A stretch of DNA of 64,000 nt, from positions 2,055,923 through 2,119,922 of the forward strand of contig NZ_KB889963.1 of assembly GCF_000372845.1 (NCBI RefSeq), in the 5' to 3' direction. The notes below the pieces were generated by a model that was given only the letters and a program-made list of their open reading frames with translations, did not search any database and was not told the DNA's origin. Of the stretch, positions 38,911-47,447 are shown piece after piece (the first letter of the stretch is position 1; each line of letters begins with the position of its first letter). The stretch is from Methylocystis rosea SV97. Lineage in GTDB: Bacteria > Pseudomonadota > Alphaproteobacteria > Rhizobiales > Beijerinckiaceae. The position numbers and the translations under genes were made by a program.

Positions 38911-39299
38911 AATACTCTCCAGAAGTTCACGATGAAAGTGACTTGATCGATTCGAGCATTTGTTCGTAAATAATCGTGATTTACCAGTTACTACGTCCGC
39001 GCCGCTGGGCGGGTCATTTGGAATGTTTGGTAATGGAGGGCCTCTCCCAGTTGGTCGGCCTGTGCCGGGAAATACCGACTGCATCCGCTGAAGCTCTCGG
39101 CGTTTTATGGCCGCACGAGCTATGCGGGCGCACGCCATTATCGCCCTATGCAAGCCTCGCATTCTTGGCGCGCTTCGTCGAGGCTGAAGGAATCAGTGCG
39201 CGTTCAGGTGCTTGGCCAGGAGGTTTCGCCAGGATGCGCGCTGAATAGCGCGCGTTCCAGTGGCCGCCGGAGCGTCAACGCATCCTGAGTTTTTGAGAA
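38911..39299. other. Intergenic region between lipase gene and attachment site
   Basis: About 390 bases without a supported gene. Open frames on both strands lack family resemblance. An AGTGGCC heptamer at 39259-39265 recurs on the other side of the tRNA fragment and might be an integrase arm site, but this is speculative. Confidence 0.5.
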
Positions 39300-39350
39300 T
39301 GGTCGGAGTGAGAGGATTCGAACCTCCGACCCCCTCGTCCCGAACGAGGT
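39300..39350 (-). other. Attachment site: 3' fragment of tRNA-Pro(CGG)
   Basis: On the minus strand the last 51 bases of a proline tRNA are intact. They comprise the anticodon arm CCTCG-TTCGGGA-CGAGG (anticodon CGG), the T arm GGAGG-TTCGAAT-CCTCT, acceptor strand CACTCCG, discriminator A and CCA. The 5' half of the gene is absent: sequence upstream of the anticodon arm does not form a D arm or acceptor partner. This is what remains when a phage integrates into a tRNA 3' end and the full gene is rebuilt at the other junction. The orientation places the element to the right, 39351 onward. Confidence 0.85.
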
Positions 39351-39617
39351 CCGCGATTTCAATAGCATGCAAATTCAATGATTTCTGATCGCATTGGCCG
39401 CTGAATGTTCGCCTTCAGTTCCGCGCAAACAGTGGCCAATTAGTGGCCGCTTCTGGCCTAAGCAAACCGTTCCCCCTCATTCCGCCGGCAACTTTTTAAA
39501 ATTTACCGATGCTGATATTGCAATGGCTTTTTCAGGGCTCTGAGGGAGACGTCATACCGGTTTAAATTGCATGGCGCGTCACTCGATTACGTGTCCGCCA
39601 TGCTCCATTTTAAGCGA

Positions 39618-39932
39618 TCAGCAACCCCAAATATTTGGTTGAGTATTGCACTCATCGTAATCGCGTGCGGCTTCGCAGGCTTTGGCTTTGGTAAGATGTC
39701 GGCTCTTCGTGGCCAGCTTGCACGTAGCTCCTGACGACAAGTCAATTACGGCGCACGCCTGCGGACTCATTCCGGTTGGGGCACAAACGACCCACGGTTC
39801 GTTGACATTGCGTTCCGCTGCCTTATTGTTCGGGGAACTGAAGAGGTCGCAACCCGAAAGGGTTAAGCAAGCGGCAATGCCGATCCTAAAGCGACTTGTT
39901 ACCGTCGAAAGATGAGCTACTTTCATTTTCAT
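39618..39932 (-). CDS. Small putative lipoprotein at the prophage left end
   Basis: A 104-residue protein with a lipoprotein signal (ending LTLSGC, Cys about 29) preceded by a basic N-terminus. The mature part has seven further cysteines (for example VVCAPTGMSPQACAVIDL, ATCKLAT, KACEAARDYDEC) and should be disulfide-rich in the periplasm. It is divergently oriented from the membrane-protein gene, whose earliest possible start overlaps it slightly. Phage lipoproteins often change surface receptors or exclude other phages, but nothing here proves that role. Confidence 0.6.
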   Translation of the reverse strand: MKMKVAHLSTVTSRFRIGIAACLTLSGCDLFSSPNNKAAERNVNEPWVVCAPTGMSPQACAVIDLSSGATCKLATKSRHLTKAKACEAARDYDECNTQPNIWGC

Positions 39933-39958
39933 TTCCTGCCAGTCAACGCGCCAGAAAT

Positions 39959-42070
39959 ATGTTAGCTGCTTTCAAGAATACACCGCGAAGCTCGGCGGAC
40001 CGTCAGAATAGGTCAGGTCTTCGCGTTTGTCTGAGCCTCATCGCCATTATCTCACACGCCACTCTCACATGGGCCTTTATAGGCAATCTCCGCATCGGCG
40101 GCCTTAAGCTGCCCTGCGCTGTTGCTTGCGGCGGCAGCCGTGGCATAGTGAATATGAACTTTATTGGCGACAGCATCAACAGCCTATTCCTTGGTCCGTC
40201 GGTCGACAATTTTAAAACCTCCGCCGACAAATCGGTGGATCGAGCCATGGGGTTGCTGGACGGTACGTTAACCAATCAAAGAAAGGCTTTTCTCAGCGAT
40301 CTTCAAAAGCTGGCCGACGAGCAGCGGGCGAAACTGGCTGTTGAGCTTCGGGAAATTTCCATGAGCACCGTTTCGGAGCTTGACCGCACGCTCAAGACAA
40401 ATATGCAGATAGCGGATCAAAAGCTCAGCGAACAACGCGGCAGCCTCGAATCGCAACTGCAGCGGCAAATTGGCGATCTTTCCGAAACGCTCGCCAACAC
40501 GATCGTCTTTTTCGTGACTTTGGTGGGTCTTGGAGCTCTGACATGGCGCGGCTATCAACAGATAGTGCTTTATCGGAGGCCCCTAAGATCGATTGCCTAC
40601 TCAACAGGCATTGGAATCGTGCTGTTGGTAACCTTCGTAGCGTTGGCCAATGCATATGTTTGGTGGAATCAAAATCAGGCTCGACAGAGAGTGGTCGATG
40701 ATTATACCCAAAGTTATACTGAGAACTTCAATAATATCCGGTTTGATGACGCAGTATTCTACGCCAATCAGCTTCATGTTTTCGATCCCTCCGATCTCCA
40801 AGCAACGGCCCGCGACGCTAAGATACGGCTAATTAGGGACATTTTCTCACGGCCGGCCCTTTATCGAAGTGGTGAAGTATCTGATGTGCTGGGTCGGCTC
40901 TCATCCGCGCAGTCAAACTTCATCACGGCAACCGGCAAGAGGGATCTCGACCTGGATATTCTGCTTGGCTTCATAGCATGGCAGAGGGGAGCAGATCGCT
41001 TTTCCGAATATATGGCGTCTTGCGCATTGGCGTCGACCCTTGCCGCATACCAGGCAAAGAATGCTGACGAGATGGTGGTGCTGTTGCCTTTCGCCGAGTA
41101 TTATCTCAGGTCTTACTTAGTTAATCCGCTCCCTGATGAGGTAGTTTCAGCGCTACTCGTTGAAAAGGGGCTGACGGCAGATCAGGTATTTACAAACGAA
41201 TCCGTCGAAAAGGGAGAGGTGGGACAGATTCAGCGACGCTATCGAGTAGCCGAGTTGCGAGATATCGTTGATAATACCAAAACAATGCTAGACGTTCTCG
41301 CAAAAAAAAGTGCTTTTTACGATCACGCAATTATTAACTGGCGCTCTGTGCAAGCTTATCGTGCGGTCATCAGCGGTTATTCTGAAATTGTTCGACTCAA
41401 AGCTTTGCTACAAGAGGGGCAGCCCGGCCTCAACGACTTGATCTACCGACGCATCAAAGCTATGGCCTCAAAAATCGTCCTAGCTTTTGAGGATTACGAA
41501 GGGTTCTTGGAAAACACTGAATTCTCAGATTCATCAGCAAAGCTGAACATGATGCGTGGCTTTTGGATTTATTATGTGAAGGCGAAAATCATAGCAGAGG
41601 ATCCCGGTAGCTCTGAATATATATGGCCTAATTTGCAACAGGGCATACACAAACGATGGCTTGAGAATGTTGTGAAGCCGGCGGCAAGTCCTGCGGTCTA
41701 CAAGCTGATTGATTTGTCCACTCAAAGTGATTTACGCGAAGCCAATAGGCTTCTTGAAAATATGACCTTTGGAGCAAGTGCGATCTCTGAAGAGCGATTT
41801 TGTCGTGAGAACGACTGCAGTAAATTGACGGTCGCGCCGTCTCGGCAATCTGCGAGCTTTATGGCAACAGCGGCTGGGCTATTTGGCTGCACGACGACGC
41901 CAGAGATGTGGTGGAAGCTCGAAAACAGTATAGCTTGCATCGACGACAATCAGGCTGGCACGCCGCTAGGAACGATCATCACGCGTTCTGCCCCGATAAA
42001 TGTGCGCCTCGAGAACGATACTCAAGTGAGAGAAATCTTGCTAAAAGAACGGTTCACTCCAGCCTTTTGA
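39959..42070 (+). CDS. Large membrane protein with coiled coil, unknown function
   Basis: About 703 residues from ATG 39959; a TTG at 39896 would add 21. There is a membrane segment at about 22-41. A long heptad-like charged helix follows (about 85-178, LQKLADEQRAKLAVELREIS, QKLSEQRGSLESQLQRQ). Two more membrane segments lie at about 181-197 and 213-235, and a large helical soluble domain occupies 236-703. No catalytic motif or known domain is recognised. A+T-richer than the host. It lies between the attachment site and integrase, a typical cargo location, so lysogenic conversion, exclusion or defence are the likely classes of role. Confidence 0.75.
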   Translation: MLAAFKNTPRSSADRQNRSGLRVCLSLIAIISHATLTWAFIGNLRIGGLKLPCAVACGGSRGIVNMNFIGDSINSLFLGPSVDNFKTSADKSVDRAMGLLDGTLTNQRKAFLSDLQKLADEQRAKLAVELREISMSTVSELDRTLKTNMQIADQKLSEQRGSLESQLQRQIGDLSETLANTIVFFVTLVGLGALTWRGYQQIVLYRRPLRSIAYSTGIGIVLLVTFVALANAYVWWNQNQARQRVVDDYTQSYTENFNNIRFDDAVFYANQLHVFDPSDLQATARDAKIRLIRDIFSRPALYRSGEVSDVLGRLSSAQSNFITATGKRDLDLDILLGFIAWQRGADRFSEYMASCALASTLAAYQAKNADEMVVLLPFAEYYLRSYLVNPLPDEVVSALLVEKGLTADQVFTNESVEKGEVGQIQRRYRVAELRDIVDNTKTMLDVLAKKSAFYDHAIINWRSVQAYRAVISGYSEIVRLKALLQEGQPGLNDLIYRRIKAMASKIVLAFEDYEGFLENTEFSDSSAKLNMMRGFWIYYVKAKIIAEDPGSSEYIWPNLQQGIHKRWLENVVKPAASPAVYKLIDLSTQSDLREANRLLENMTFGASAISEERFCRENDCSKLTVAPSRQSASFMATAAGLFGCTTTPEMWWKLENSIACIDDNQAGTPLGTIITRSAPINVRLENDTQVREILLKERFTPAF

Positions 42071-42119
42071 ACTAACTAAACCGCTTATTTGGCAGCGGGC
42101 CGCTTAGCAGAAGTGTTGA

Positions 42120-43229
42120 TTAGTGTGCCCGCCGCCCAATCGCCTCGACAGCGCCTTTCTGGTGGTCGGGATGGTGATGCCCGTAATTGGTCTCCAGCAT
42201 CTCGACCGTCATCCCAAGATAACCCGCAGCCTCCCACAGGTCGCAACGATTCTGCATGAGCCATGTCGCTGCTGTGTGCCGAAGCGTGTGCGGCGAAACG
42301 CCCTCAAGCCTAGCGTCGGCTGCCGATCGGGCAAATGCCTTGTTGACGCGGCCGACGGGCTTCCCACCCCACTCGACGACAGCGGTTTCGCACAGTCCAA
42401 CGCGGACCCATCGGCGCATGTGTGCCAGTAAGCGGGCAGGGAGGCGGACGGGCGGCTGTCGTTTCTTCGTCTCTCGGGCGCCAACGGCGCGCCGATAGAA
42501 AACGCCAGCATTGAGATCGATGTAGCCGCGACCAGACAGTCGATCGAGCGAGGCGCCGCAGATCGCGCCGGCGCGTGTGCCAGTGTAGAGCCCAACAAGA
42601 ATGAAGCGCGCGATGTGTTTGCGCGTAGCCCTGACGGTCTCTCCGTCGCTGTTGGCGTCCTTCTGCCGAGCGCGCCACGCCGCCCACAACAGTCTTGCGG
42701 CCTCCGGACGCGTTAGCCAGCGCTCGCGTGGCCGCGGCTTCTCAGGCAACACCACCTCGACAACTTCGGAGCAGAGTCCCTCGCGACGGTGGTGGTTGAT
42801 CGCTGCGCGCAGATCCTCGAGCTCGCGTCGTGCGGCGGCCTGATGGCCTCGGGCCGATGCATATGCGCGGCACAGCGCGCCGTTGATTGCGGAGAGCGGC
42901 TTGTCGCCGAAGATCCCGAGCAGTTCGGTTACGCGTTGCGCCGTCTCCTTTGGCCGGGAGTGGTTGGGTGCGATGTCGGCGAGATAGATGCTGAGGACGT
43001 CTGCGATTGGGATTTGAGAGGGAACACGACTCCCGGTTCGCTCGGGAGTGTATTTGGCTGCGATGTAGCGGCCGAGCGCTTCTTCAGCGCCGCGGCGGTC
43101 GCCAGCGCCGCAGCCTGTGCTCTCTTCATGCGTTCCGTCTCGGATGAGCCAGACGGCGGGCCGGAGACGCTCGCCGGTCTTGCGTGCGGGCCGGAGCCAC
43201 AAGCGTGCGCCTTTGCTGGGACGCGACAT
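42120..43229 (-). CDS. int: Tyrosine-type site-specific integrase
   Basis: A 369-residue tyrosine recombinase. Catalytic residues are the first Arg in GLYTGTRAGAICG, the HxxR of SPHTLRHTAATWL, and the nucleophile Tyr349 in ETNYGHHHP. The N-terminal arm-binding and core-binding regions are present (PIADVLSIYLADIAP). It catalyses integration into tRNA-Pro, whose 3' fragment lies about 2.8 kb to the left. Its first 100 codons overlap, in another frame, the excisionase-like gene. Confidence 0.95.
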   Translation of the reverse strand: MSRPSKGARLWLRPARKTGERLRPAVWLIRDGTHEESTGCGAGDRRGAEEALGRYIAAKYTPERTGSRVPSQIPIADVLSIYLADIAPNHSRPKETAQRVTELLGIFGDKPLSAINGALCRAYASARGHQAAARRELEDLRAAINHHRREGLCSEVVEVVLPEKPRPRERWLTRPEAARLLWAAWRARQKDANSDGETVRATRKHIARFILVGLYTGTRAGAICGASLDRLSGRGYIDLNAGVFYRRAVGARETKKRQPPVRLPARLLAHMRRWVRVGLCETAVVEWGGKPVGRVNKAFARSAADARLEGVSPHTLRHTAATWLMQNRCDLWEAAGYLGMTVEMLETNYGHHHPDHQKGAVEAIGRRAH

Positions 43230-43444
43230 AGCTTCCTCATTTCCTCGATCGCCGCCAGGGTGACGAAATCCTTGCCCGCCACGCGCTCGATGACAAGACG
43301 GCCACGGGCCGCCTCCCTCCGCAACCCGGCGACAGTCATGCCGCCGGCAGGGAAGGCCATTCTCACGGCATCGGCGAGTCGTAATGGCGCGGTGGGGCAG
43401 GGGGCGCTCCCAAACGCGCCCCAGTGATCACAGGCGCTGGTCAC
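42929..43444 (-). CDS. Excisionase-like DNA-binding protein overlapping integrase
   Basis: A 171-residue protein whose N-terminal half reads RLADAVRMAFPAGGMTVAGL and RGRLVIERVAGKDFVTLAAIEEMRKLCRV, a winged-helix/MerR-like pattern seen in Rhizobiales phage excisionase-type proteins. The C-terminal half is Ser/Pro/Thr-rich and low-complexity. The gene overlaps integrase by 301 bases out of frame, so the C-terminal tail may be a by-product of that overlap. It would bend att DNA and steer integrase toward excision. Confidence 0.7.
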   Translation of the reverse strand: MTSACDHWGAFGSAPCPTAPLRLADAVRMAFPAGGMTVAGLRREAARGRLVIERVAGKDFVTLAAIEEMRKLCRVPAKAHACGSGPHARPASVSGPPSGSSETERMKRAQAAALATAAALKKRSAATSQPNTLPSEPGVVFPLKSQSQTSSASISPTSHPTTPGQRRRRNA

Positions 43445-43481
43445 GAGATGACCTCGGAGAGTGGGGAGGAGAGCCTGGAAG

Positions 43482-43763
43482 TCACGTCCGCGTCTTCCTC
43501 GGATGCAGGCGATGCCACTCTCGCTCGCCGTAGGCGCGGAAAAATTCTGGCGACCGGACGCTGGAGAGCGCGGCGATCAATTTGCCGTATTCCTGCTCGC
43601 CGAACGCCTCGTAGAACTGCGGCGACCAGACCGGATTGGCGTGATCCCATTCCGTGCGACTAAAGCGCGTTCCGGTCGCAATGTTGTAAAGGGCGTCTCC
43701 GGCGCGCGTGATCGCCCGACCGATCGTGCAGGCGAGTTCGGAGAGGCGAAGGAGAGCTTTCAT
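43482..43763 (-). CDS. Hypothetical phage protein (93 aa)
   Basis: A 93-residue protein (MKALLRLSELACTIGRAI ...). It contains a repeated-looking element FYEAFGEQEYGKLIAALSSV and FFRAYGEREWHRLHPRK, suggesting an internal duplication of about 20 residues. No known family. Its start overlaps the stop of the upstream gene by four bases, so it is the last gene of the leftward recombination operon. Confidence 0.65.
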   Translation of the reverse strand: MKALLRLSELACTIGRAITRAGDALYNIATGTRFSRTEWDHANPVWSPQFYEAFGEQEYGKLIAALSSVRSPEFFRAYGEREWHRLHPRKTRT

Positions 43764-44002
43764 CTAGGCGACTCGACGATGGGTTCAAACGCCGTGCAGA
43801 CCGGGCGTCCATCTGCGTCGAATGTCCACTCGGAAGGATATCGTTCGTCGTCGATGGTCAGAGCCATCGTGTTCGCTACGATCTCGCACCCGTCATTGTT
43901 CTGCGGGTCTCTTTGGAACGCGTCGTCGCGCCTGCAGCGGTCGCAGAACCGCTCCATGAACGCCAATCCTTCAGAGCCGTTGGAGGGGCGGAATTTCTTC
44001 AT
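43760..44002 (-). CDS. Hypothetical small cysteine-containing phage protein
   Basis: An 80-residue protein with FMERFCDRCRRDDAF and GCEIVANTMALTIDDERYPSEW, ending in CTAFEPI. Two CxxC/C pairs could bind zinc. Similar short proteins are found in Rhizobiales phage early operons, without assigned role. It lies two bases after the J-domain gene and overlaps the next gene by ATGA. Confidence 0.65.
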   Translation of the reverse strand: MKKFRPSNGSEGLAFMERFCDRCRRDDAFQRDPQNNDGCEIVANTMALTIDDERYPSEWTFDADGRPVCTAFEPIVESPR

Positions 44003-44003
44003 C

Positions 44004-44639
44004 CTAACGGCCCTCGATCCCGCGCCGCGCCGCGGCGCGCGCTTCGTTCAGCTCGGCCATTGCGGCGTTCGAGCCGCCGCTGTCAGGATGGGCCCTGCGC
44101 GCCGCCAAGCGAAACGCGGACTCGATTTCTGATCGCGTGGCGTTCTGTCGAACGCCGAGAATCTCCCACCAGGACTTCGGAGCCGGCAGGGCGGCAAAGC
44201 CTGAAAACATCTCGCGCACGCTCGCGACGCCGTGGCGCTCGATCGCGCGCGTCGCCTCAATGTGCGCAGCAATCGCGGCGATGTTGCCGGCGACGGTCGT
44301 GTAGGTATCGCACGGGAGGCAATGCGGGCTTCCGCCAAGCTCGAAATAGACGGCGACTCCGGGGTCGGCGGGCTCTCGCTGTCCGGATCGCGGCATCCCG
44401 TCGAGGCGGGTTTCAAGGTTCGAGCTGATGACCGGAAATCTTGCGCCTATGCGATCGAGCTCTTCCTGCAATCGGCGACGCGCCTCGGCGACGGTGATGT
44501 CGCTCGTCGCCATCCATGAGCAATTTGGATTGGACGACGAATATTGTCGCTCCTTGCGATTGAACCGCGTCTGCTTACGCGCCGACGCCGGCCGGCGCGC
44601 GCGGGCTTGCGGCCATTGAAGCGGGTAGGCCTGCGTCAC
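44004..44639 (-). CDS. Phage J-domain protein
   Basis: About 211 residues from GTG 44639, which overlaps the recT stop (GTGA). The C-terminal 60 residues form a J domain: SWWEILGVRQNATRSEIESAFRLAARRAHPDSGG, with the diagnostic HPD. The middle carries CLPCDTYTTVAGNIAAIAAHIEATRAIERHG, shared with phage J-domain proteins of Rhizobiales. It would recruit and stimulate the host DnaK, perhaps to remodel replication or recombination complexes. Strong translational coupling to recT supports such a role. Confidence 0.82.
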   Translation of the reverse strand: MTQAYPLQWPQARARRPASARKQTRFNRKERQYSSSNPNCSWMATSDITVAEARRRLQEELDRIGARFPVISSNLETRLDGMPRSGQREPADPGVAVYFELGGSPHCLPCDTYTTVAGNIAAIAAHIEATRAIERHGVASVREMFSGFAALPAPKSWWEILGVRQNATRSEIESAFRLAARRAHPDSGGSNAAMAELNEARAAARRGIEGR

Positions 44640-45820
44640 GCCCGCCCCCGCTTCCTGCCGGCTCCTTCGTGCTGCGCCCACCACGCCTCGAAGCCCTCGC
44701 GAAAGTCCGCAAGCTCGTCATCTTCGGCGATGTGCGCAGGCGGCCGGTCCTTGGGCGTGCCCTTCTCGGCGGCGGTCCATCCTTCGCGCCAGGCGCTCGA
44801 CTTTCCGGCAAAGGGATCATCGTCTGCGACGCGCGAGCGATCATCGTCGGCTACGCGGGAGCCCTCTTCAGGAGCGGCCGCAGCGGCGCCGCTGGCGTGC
44901 ATGTCGGGGGGCCGTTTTCCGCCGGCTGCCTCCGCTGCGGCCTCCTGAGGCGCGGGCTGCTTCGGTTGGCCCGCGTCAGTCTCTTGCGCCGGCGCTACGC
45001 CGGCGTCGTGTCCAATCACCTCGCCCGTCTCGGGATCGACGCCCGCCAATGCGTCAAGGCGGCCGGCGAGCGTCTTTGGGCGCGAGGTCTCTTCCTGCGC
45101 CTGCCCGCGCGCGCCGTCGAAGTCATATAGGGCGTCATCGCGACGAATCAGGTCATCGAGATCGGTCGAAATCGGCAGGCGCTTGGCGAGGCGGCGAAGG
45201 GCGCTCTTCTTCGCCATCTCCTCCCACCAGTCGACCCAGGGTCCTTTATCTTTGGATTTGCTGGCGCTTCTGATCTTCTCGATGTCGTCAGGCGAGAGCG
45301 GCTCGACCTCGATCGAACCGTCTTTGAGTTTCGCCATTGCGAAGACGCGGCGGACGATATTTCGGTCCTGTTCCTCGCCGGCCTCGTATTCGATGTGCTC
45401 GCCGTTATCGTCGATCCAGTTGCGGAACTTATCGCCTGCATAAACGACGCGCGCGACGATCGTCGAAAGCTCGCCGCTGTTGCGGACCTTCTTGAGAATT
45501 CCGGCGATCATCGGCATCCACTGAACCTTTTTGATCCAGCGTTCCTCGCCTCGTTCCTTGATCTTCGTGTTGTAGATGACGAGCGCGCCTTCGCGACCGT
45601 CGGGCAGCAAGCCGTCCTGGGCCGCCTTCATCGCCGATTCGAACAGCGAGATTCTGTCGGCCTGCAGAAGGTCGCGATTGCCGATCACCGCGGTCATGAC
45701 GACGCGGACGAAGCGCTCGACGGGAATGTGCGCCGGCAGCGCCATTTTGAAGTCACTCTCGCGATTGGCGATCTGAGCCTTGAATTGCTCGACGGCGTCT
45801 TTCTGAGCGAGGGCGTTCAT
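44636..45820 (-). CDS. recT: RecT-family single-strand annealing protein
   Basis: A 394-residue protein (MNALAQKDAVEQFKAQIANR). The RecT core includes LPAHIPVERFVRVVMTAVIGN, SLFESAMKAAQDGLLPDGREGALV and VQWMPMIAGILKKVRNSGEL. It anneals single-stranded DNA during phage recombination, working with the exonuclease encoded just upstream (ATGA overlap). The C-terminal tail is low-complexity and includes a SRVADDDRSRVADDD duplication encoded by a short DNA repeat found again at 52764. Confidence 0.93.
   Translation of the reverse strand: MNALAQKDAVEQFKAQIANRESDFKMALPAHIPVERFVRVVMTAVIGNRDLLQADRISLFESAMKAAQDGLLPDGREGALVIYNTKIKERGEERWIKKVQWMPMIAGILKKVRNSGELSTIVARVVYAGDKFRNWIDDNGEHIEYEAGEEQDRNIVRRVFAMAKLKDGSIEVEPLSPDDIEKIRSASKSKDKGPWVDWWEEMAKKSALRRLAKRLPISTDLDDLIRRDDALYDFDGARGQAQEETSRPKTLAGRLDALAGVDPETGEVIGHDAGVAPAQETDAGQPKQPAPQEAAAEAAGGKRPPDMHASGAAAAAPEEGSRVADDDRSRVADDDPFAGKSSAWREGWTAAEKGTPKDRPPAHIAEDDELADFREGFEAWWAQHEGAGRKRGRA
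44819..44842 (-). repeat. Short repeat inside recT, shared with 52764-52808
   Basis: A 24-base stretch reading GATCGCTCGCGCGTCG then CAGACGAT on the minus strand. It is identical to 52785-52808 on the plus strand. A degenerate second copy lies just beside it inside recT, giving the SRVADDD duplication. Confidence 0.85.
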
Positions 45821-46842
45821 GCTCTCGCTTCCTTCACTTTGACGGCGCGGTACTGGCTCGGCTGGACCGTGTAGCCGGCGCGACGGATCGTCTTCGCCTC
45901 GATCAGGCGTCCGTCGGCCAGCCGGCCGCGCGCCGCATTGCCGAGCAGATGGATGATCTCGGCGTCGTAGACCTTGCGCTGCTTCGCCGCGTCGGCGCCG
46001 TCGGCCTCCCGCTTCTTCAATTCGTCGCGGGCGCACATGATCTCGACGATGCGCGCATTGCCGGAGAGGTCGATCTCGCCGCCGTCGTCGTCGGCGAAGA
46101 GATTCGCGATCAACGCGCCGTCGCGCGCGAAGTCCGGCGGATAGGGATCGTTCTCGGCGACGCGCCGCCAGAAGTCTTTCACCGCAGCGCGAACGCGCGT
46201 CATGACGCCGGCGTGGAGCGGAACCTCGATCAGCGGCATGTCAACGCCATGCCCGACGACGAGCGGCGCGACCGCCGCCCACTGCGCGCCGATGAGCGTC
46301 GCCTCGATGATCGCCTGCACGGCGATCCAGACCGGCGGCTCCGGCCCGTCGCCCGTGTTGTCGACCATCCATTTGCGGCGGAAGACGCTCGCCTCCACGC
46401 TCTTGATCTGCACCGCGCCGAGCCCGCGCGTCGGATCGGTCACAAGCGCGTCGGGCGTCGCGCCGATGCGCGCCTGCGGGTCGCGGTAGTAGACGCGGTT
46501 CTGACCGGCGTTGTGGATCACGGTCCAGTCGGGCTGGTCCTCGCGCAGGAGTTCGATTGCGACGGGCTCGAGCAGGCGCCCGCGCTTCATCGGCGCCGTC
46601 TCTTCGGAATCAGCCTCGATCATTCCGGACTTCGCCGCGAAGAGCCCGAAGGGCGTCTCCCATGCATGGGCGTTGAGGAGCGCGGCGGCGACGCTCGCCG
46701 TAATGTCTTTCGAGCGCAGCGCGCGCCACGTCGCGTCATCGGGACAGGGAACCCGCGAGACGCCCTGCGGCGGTGAAAGCTGTTCCACGACGGCCGCGGC
46801 GGCGGAACCAAGGGAGGTTTGCGGAAAGGTTGCGATCGTCAT
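45817..46842 (-). CDS. YqaJ-family phage exonuclease
   Basis: A 341-residue PD-(D/E)XK exonuclease of the lambda Red alpha/YqaJ type. Landmarks are WRALRSKDITASVAAALL, MKRGRLLEPVAIELL (motif I Glu), ARIGATPDALV (Asp) and GAVQIKSVEASVFRRKW, where the usual E-x-K is Q-x-K. It degrades one strand from DNA ends to give substrate for RecT. First enzyme of a four-base-overlapping operon with recT and the J-domain gene. Confidence 0.92.
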   Translation of the reverse strand: MTIATFPQTSLGSAAAAVVEQLSPPQGVSRVPCPDDATWRALRSKDITASVAAALLNAHAWETPFGLFAAKSGMIEADSEETAPMKRGRLLEPVAIELLREDQPDWTVIHNAGQNRVYYRDPQARIGATPDALVTDPTRGLGAVQIKSVEASVFRRKWMVDNTGDGPEPPVWIAVQAIIEATLIGAQWAAVAPLVVGHGVDMPLIEVPLHAGVMTRVRAAVKDFWRRVAENDPYPPDFARDGALIANLFADDDGGEIDLSGNARIVEIMCARDELKKREADGADAAKQRKVYDAEIIHLLGNAARGRLADGRLIEAKTIRRAGYTVQPSQYRAVKVKEARA

Positions 46843-47066
46843 GCCGCCTTCTCCACGACGGGCGCAATGACGCCCTCGCGCATGATCGCGTTGAAGGCTT
46901 CGCAGGCTCGCTCCGCGCGCTCGGCGAACTCGGGCTCGATGTGGAAGTCGGCGTCGTCGAGCGTCTTTTCGCCATCCGCGCTGTCATGAACAGTGAATTT
47001 CGTTCCGCTGAAGCGAAGCTCGGGCGCTCCGTAGATGTGGAAGCAGGAGAGCGAGTTGTTTCTCAC
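46839..47066 (-). CDS. Hypothetical small phage protein (75 aa)
   Basis: A 75-residue protein (MRNNSLSCFHIYGAPELRFSG ...) with ADFHIEPEFAERAERACEAFNAIMREG. It overlaps both neighbours by four bases, so it is certainly co-translated with the exonuclease. No family recognised. Confidence 0.65.
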   Translation of the reverse strand: MRNNSLSCFHIYGAPELRFSGTKFTVHDSADGEKTLDDADFHIEPEFAERAERACEAFNAIMREGVIAPVVEKAA

Positions 47067-47413
47067 GCCGCGATCTCCTCGGCCGGCGCGGCGCGCTTCT
47101 CCATTCGACGCTTTGCTGCTTCCGCGAGTTCGAGGCAGGCGAGATAACGGGGTCGGTTGTGGGAATAGTGATTGATGCGCTTGCGTTCGCTCGCGGCGCG
47201 CTCCTCGGCGCGGGCGCGAATGTCGGCGTCGTTCATTTTGAAGACGTCGCCGAAGTCGATATTGAGCGCGCGGGAGGCGGTGTCGCGATAGAGCCAGTTG
47301 CTATCGACGAGGCGCTGCGCGGCCGCATCAAACGCCATCAGCGCGGCGGCGTGGCACTCCTTGGCGATGCGCTCCATCGCGCGCTCGAGGGCTGAAAGCG
47401 GCTGGTCGGACAT
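47063..47413 (-). CDS. Hypothetical phage protein, first gene of the leftward early operon
   Basis: A 116-residue helical protein starting at ATG 47413 behind a strong GGAAGGAGGG ribosome binding site. Contains ALERAMERIAKECHAAALMAF and a basic ERAASERKRINHYSHNRPR stretch. It is directly behind the leftward promoter and operator at 47448-47476, so it is the first early gene on this side. Function unknown. Confidence 0.7.
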   Translation of the reverse strand: MSDQPLSALERAMERIAKECHAAALMAFDAAAQRLVDSNWLYRDTASRALNIDFGDVFKMNDADIRARAEERAASERKRINHYSHNRPRYLACLELAEAAKRRMEKRAAPAEEIAA

Positions 47414-47447
47414 CCATCCCTCCTTCCGGAATGATCCGGATTGGAGG

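Noticed and set aside
38035-39162. Longer N-terminus for the class 3 lipase
   Set aside because: The extra 84 residues are not lipase-like, and a strong ribosome binding site lies before ATG 38910.
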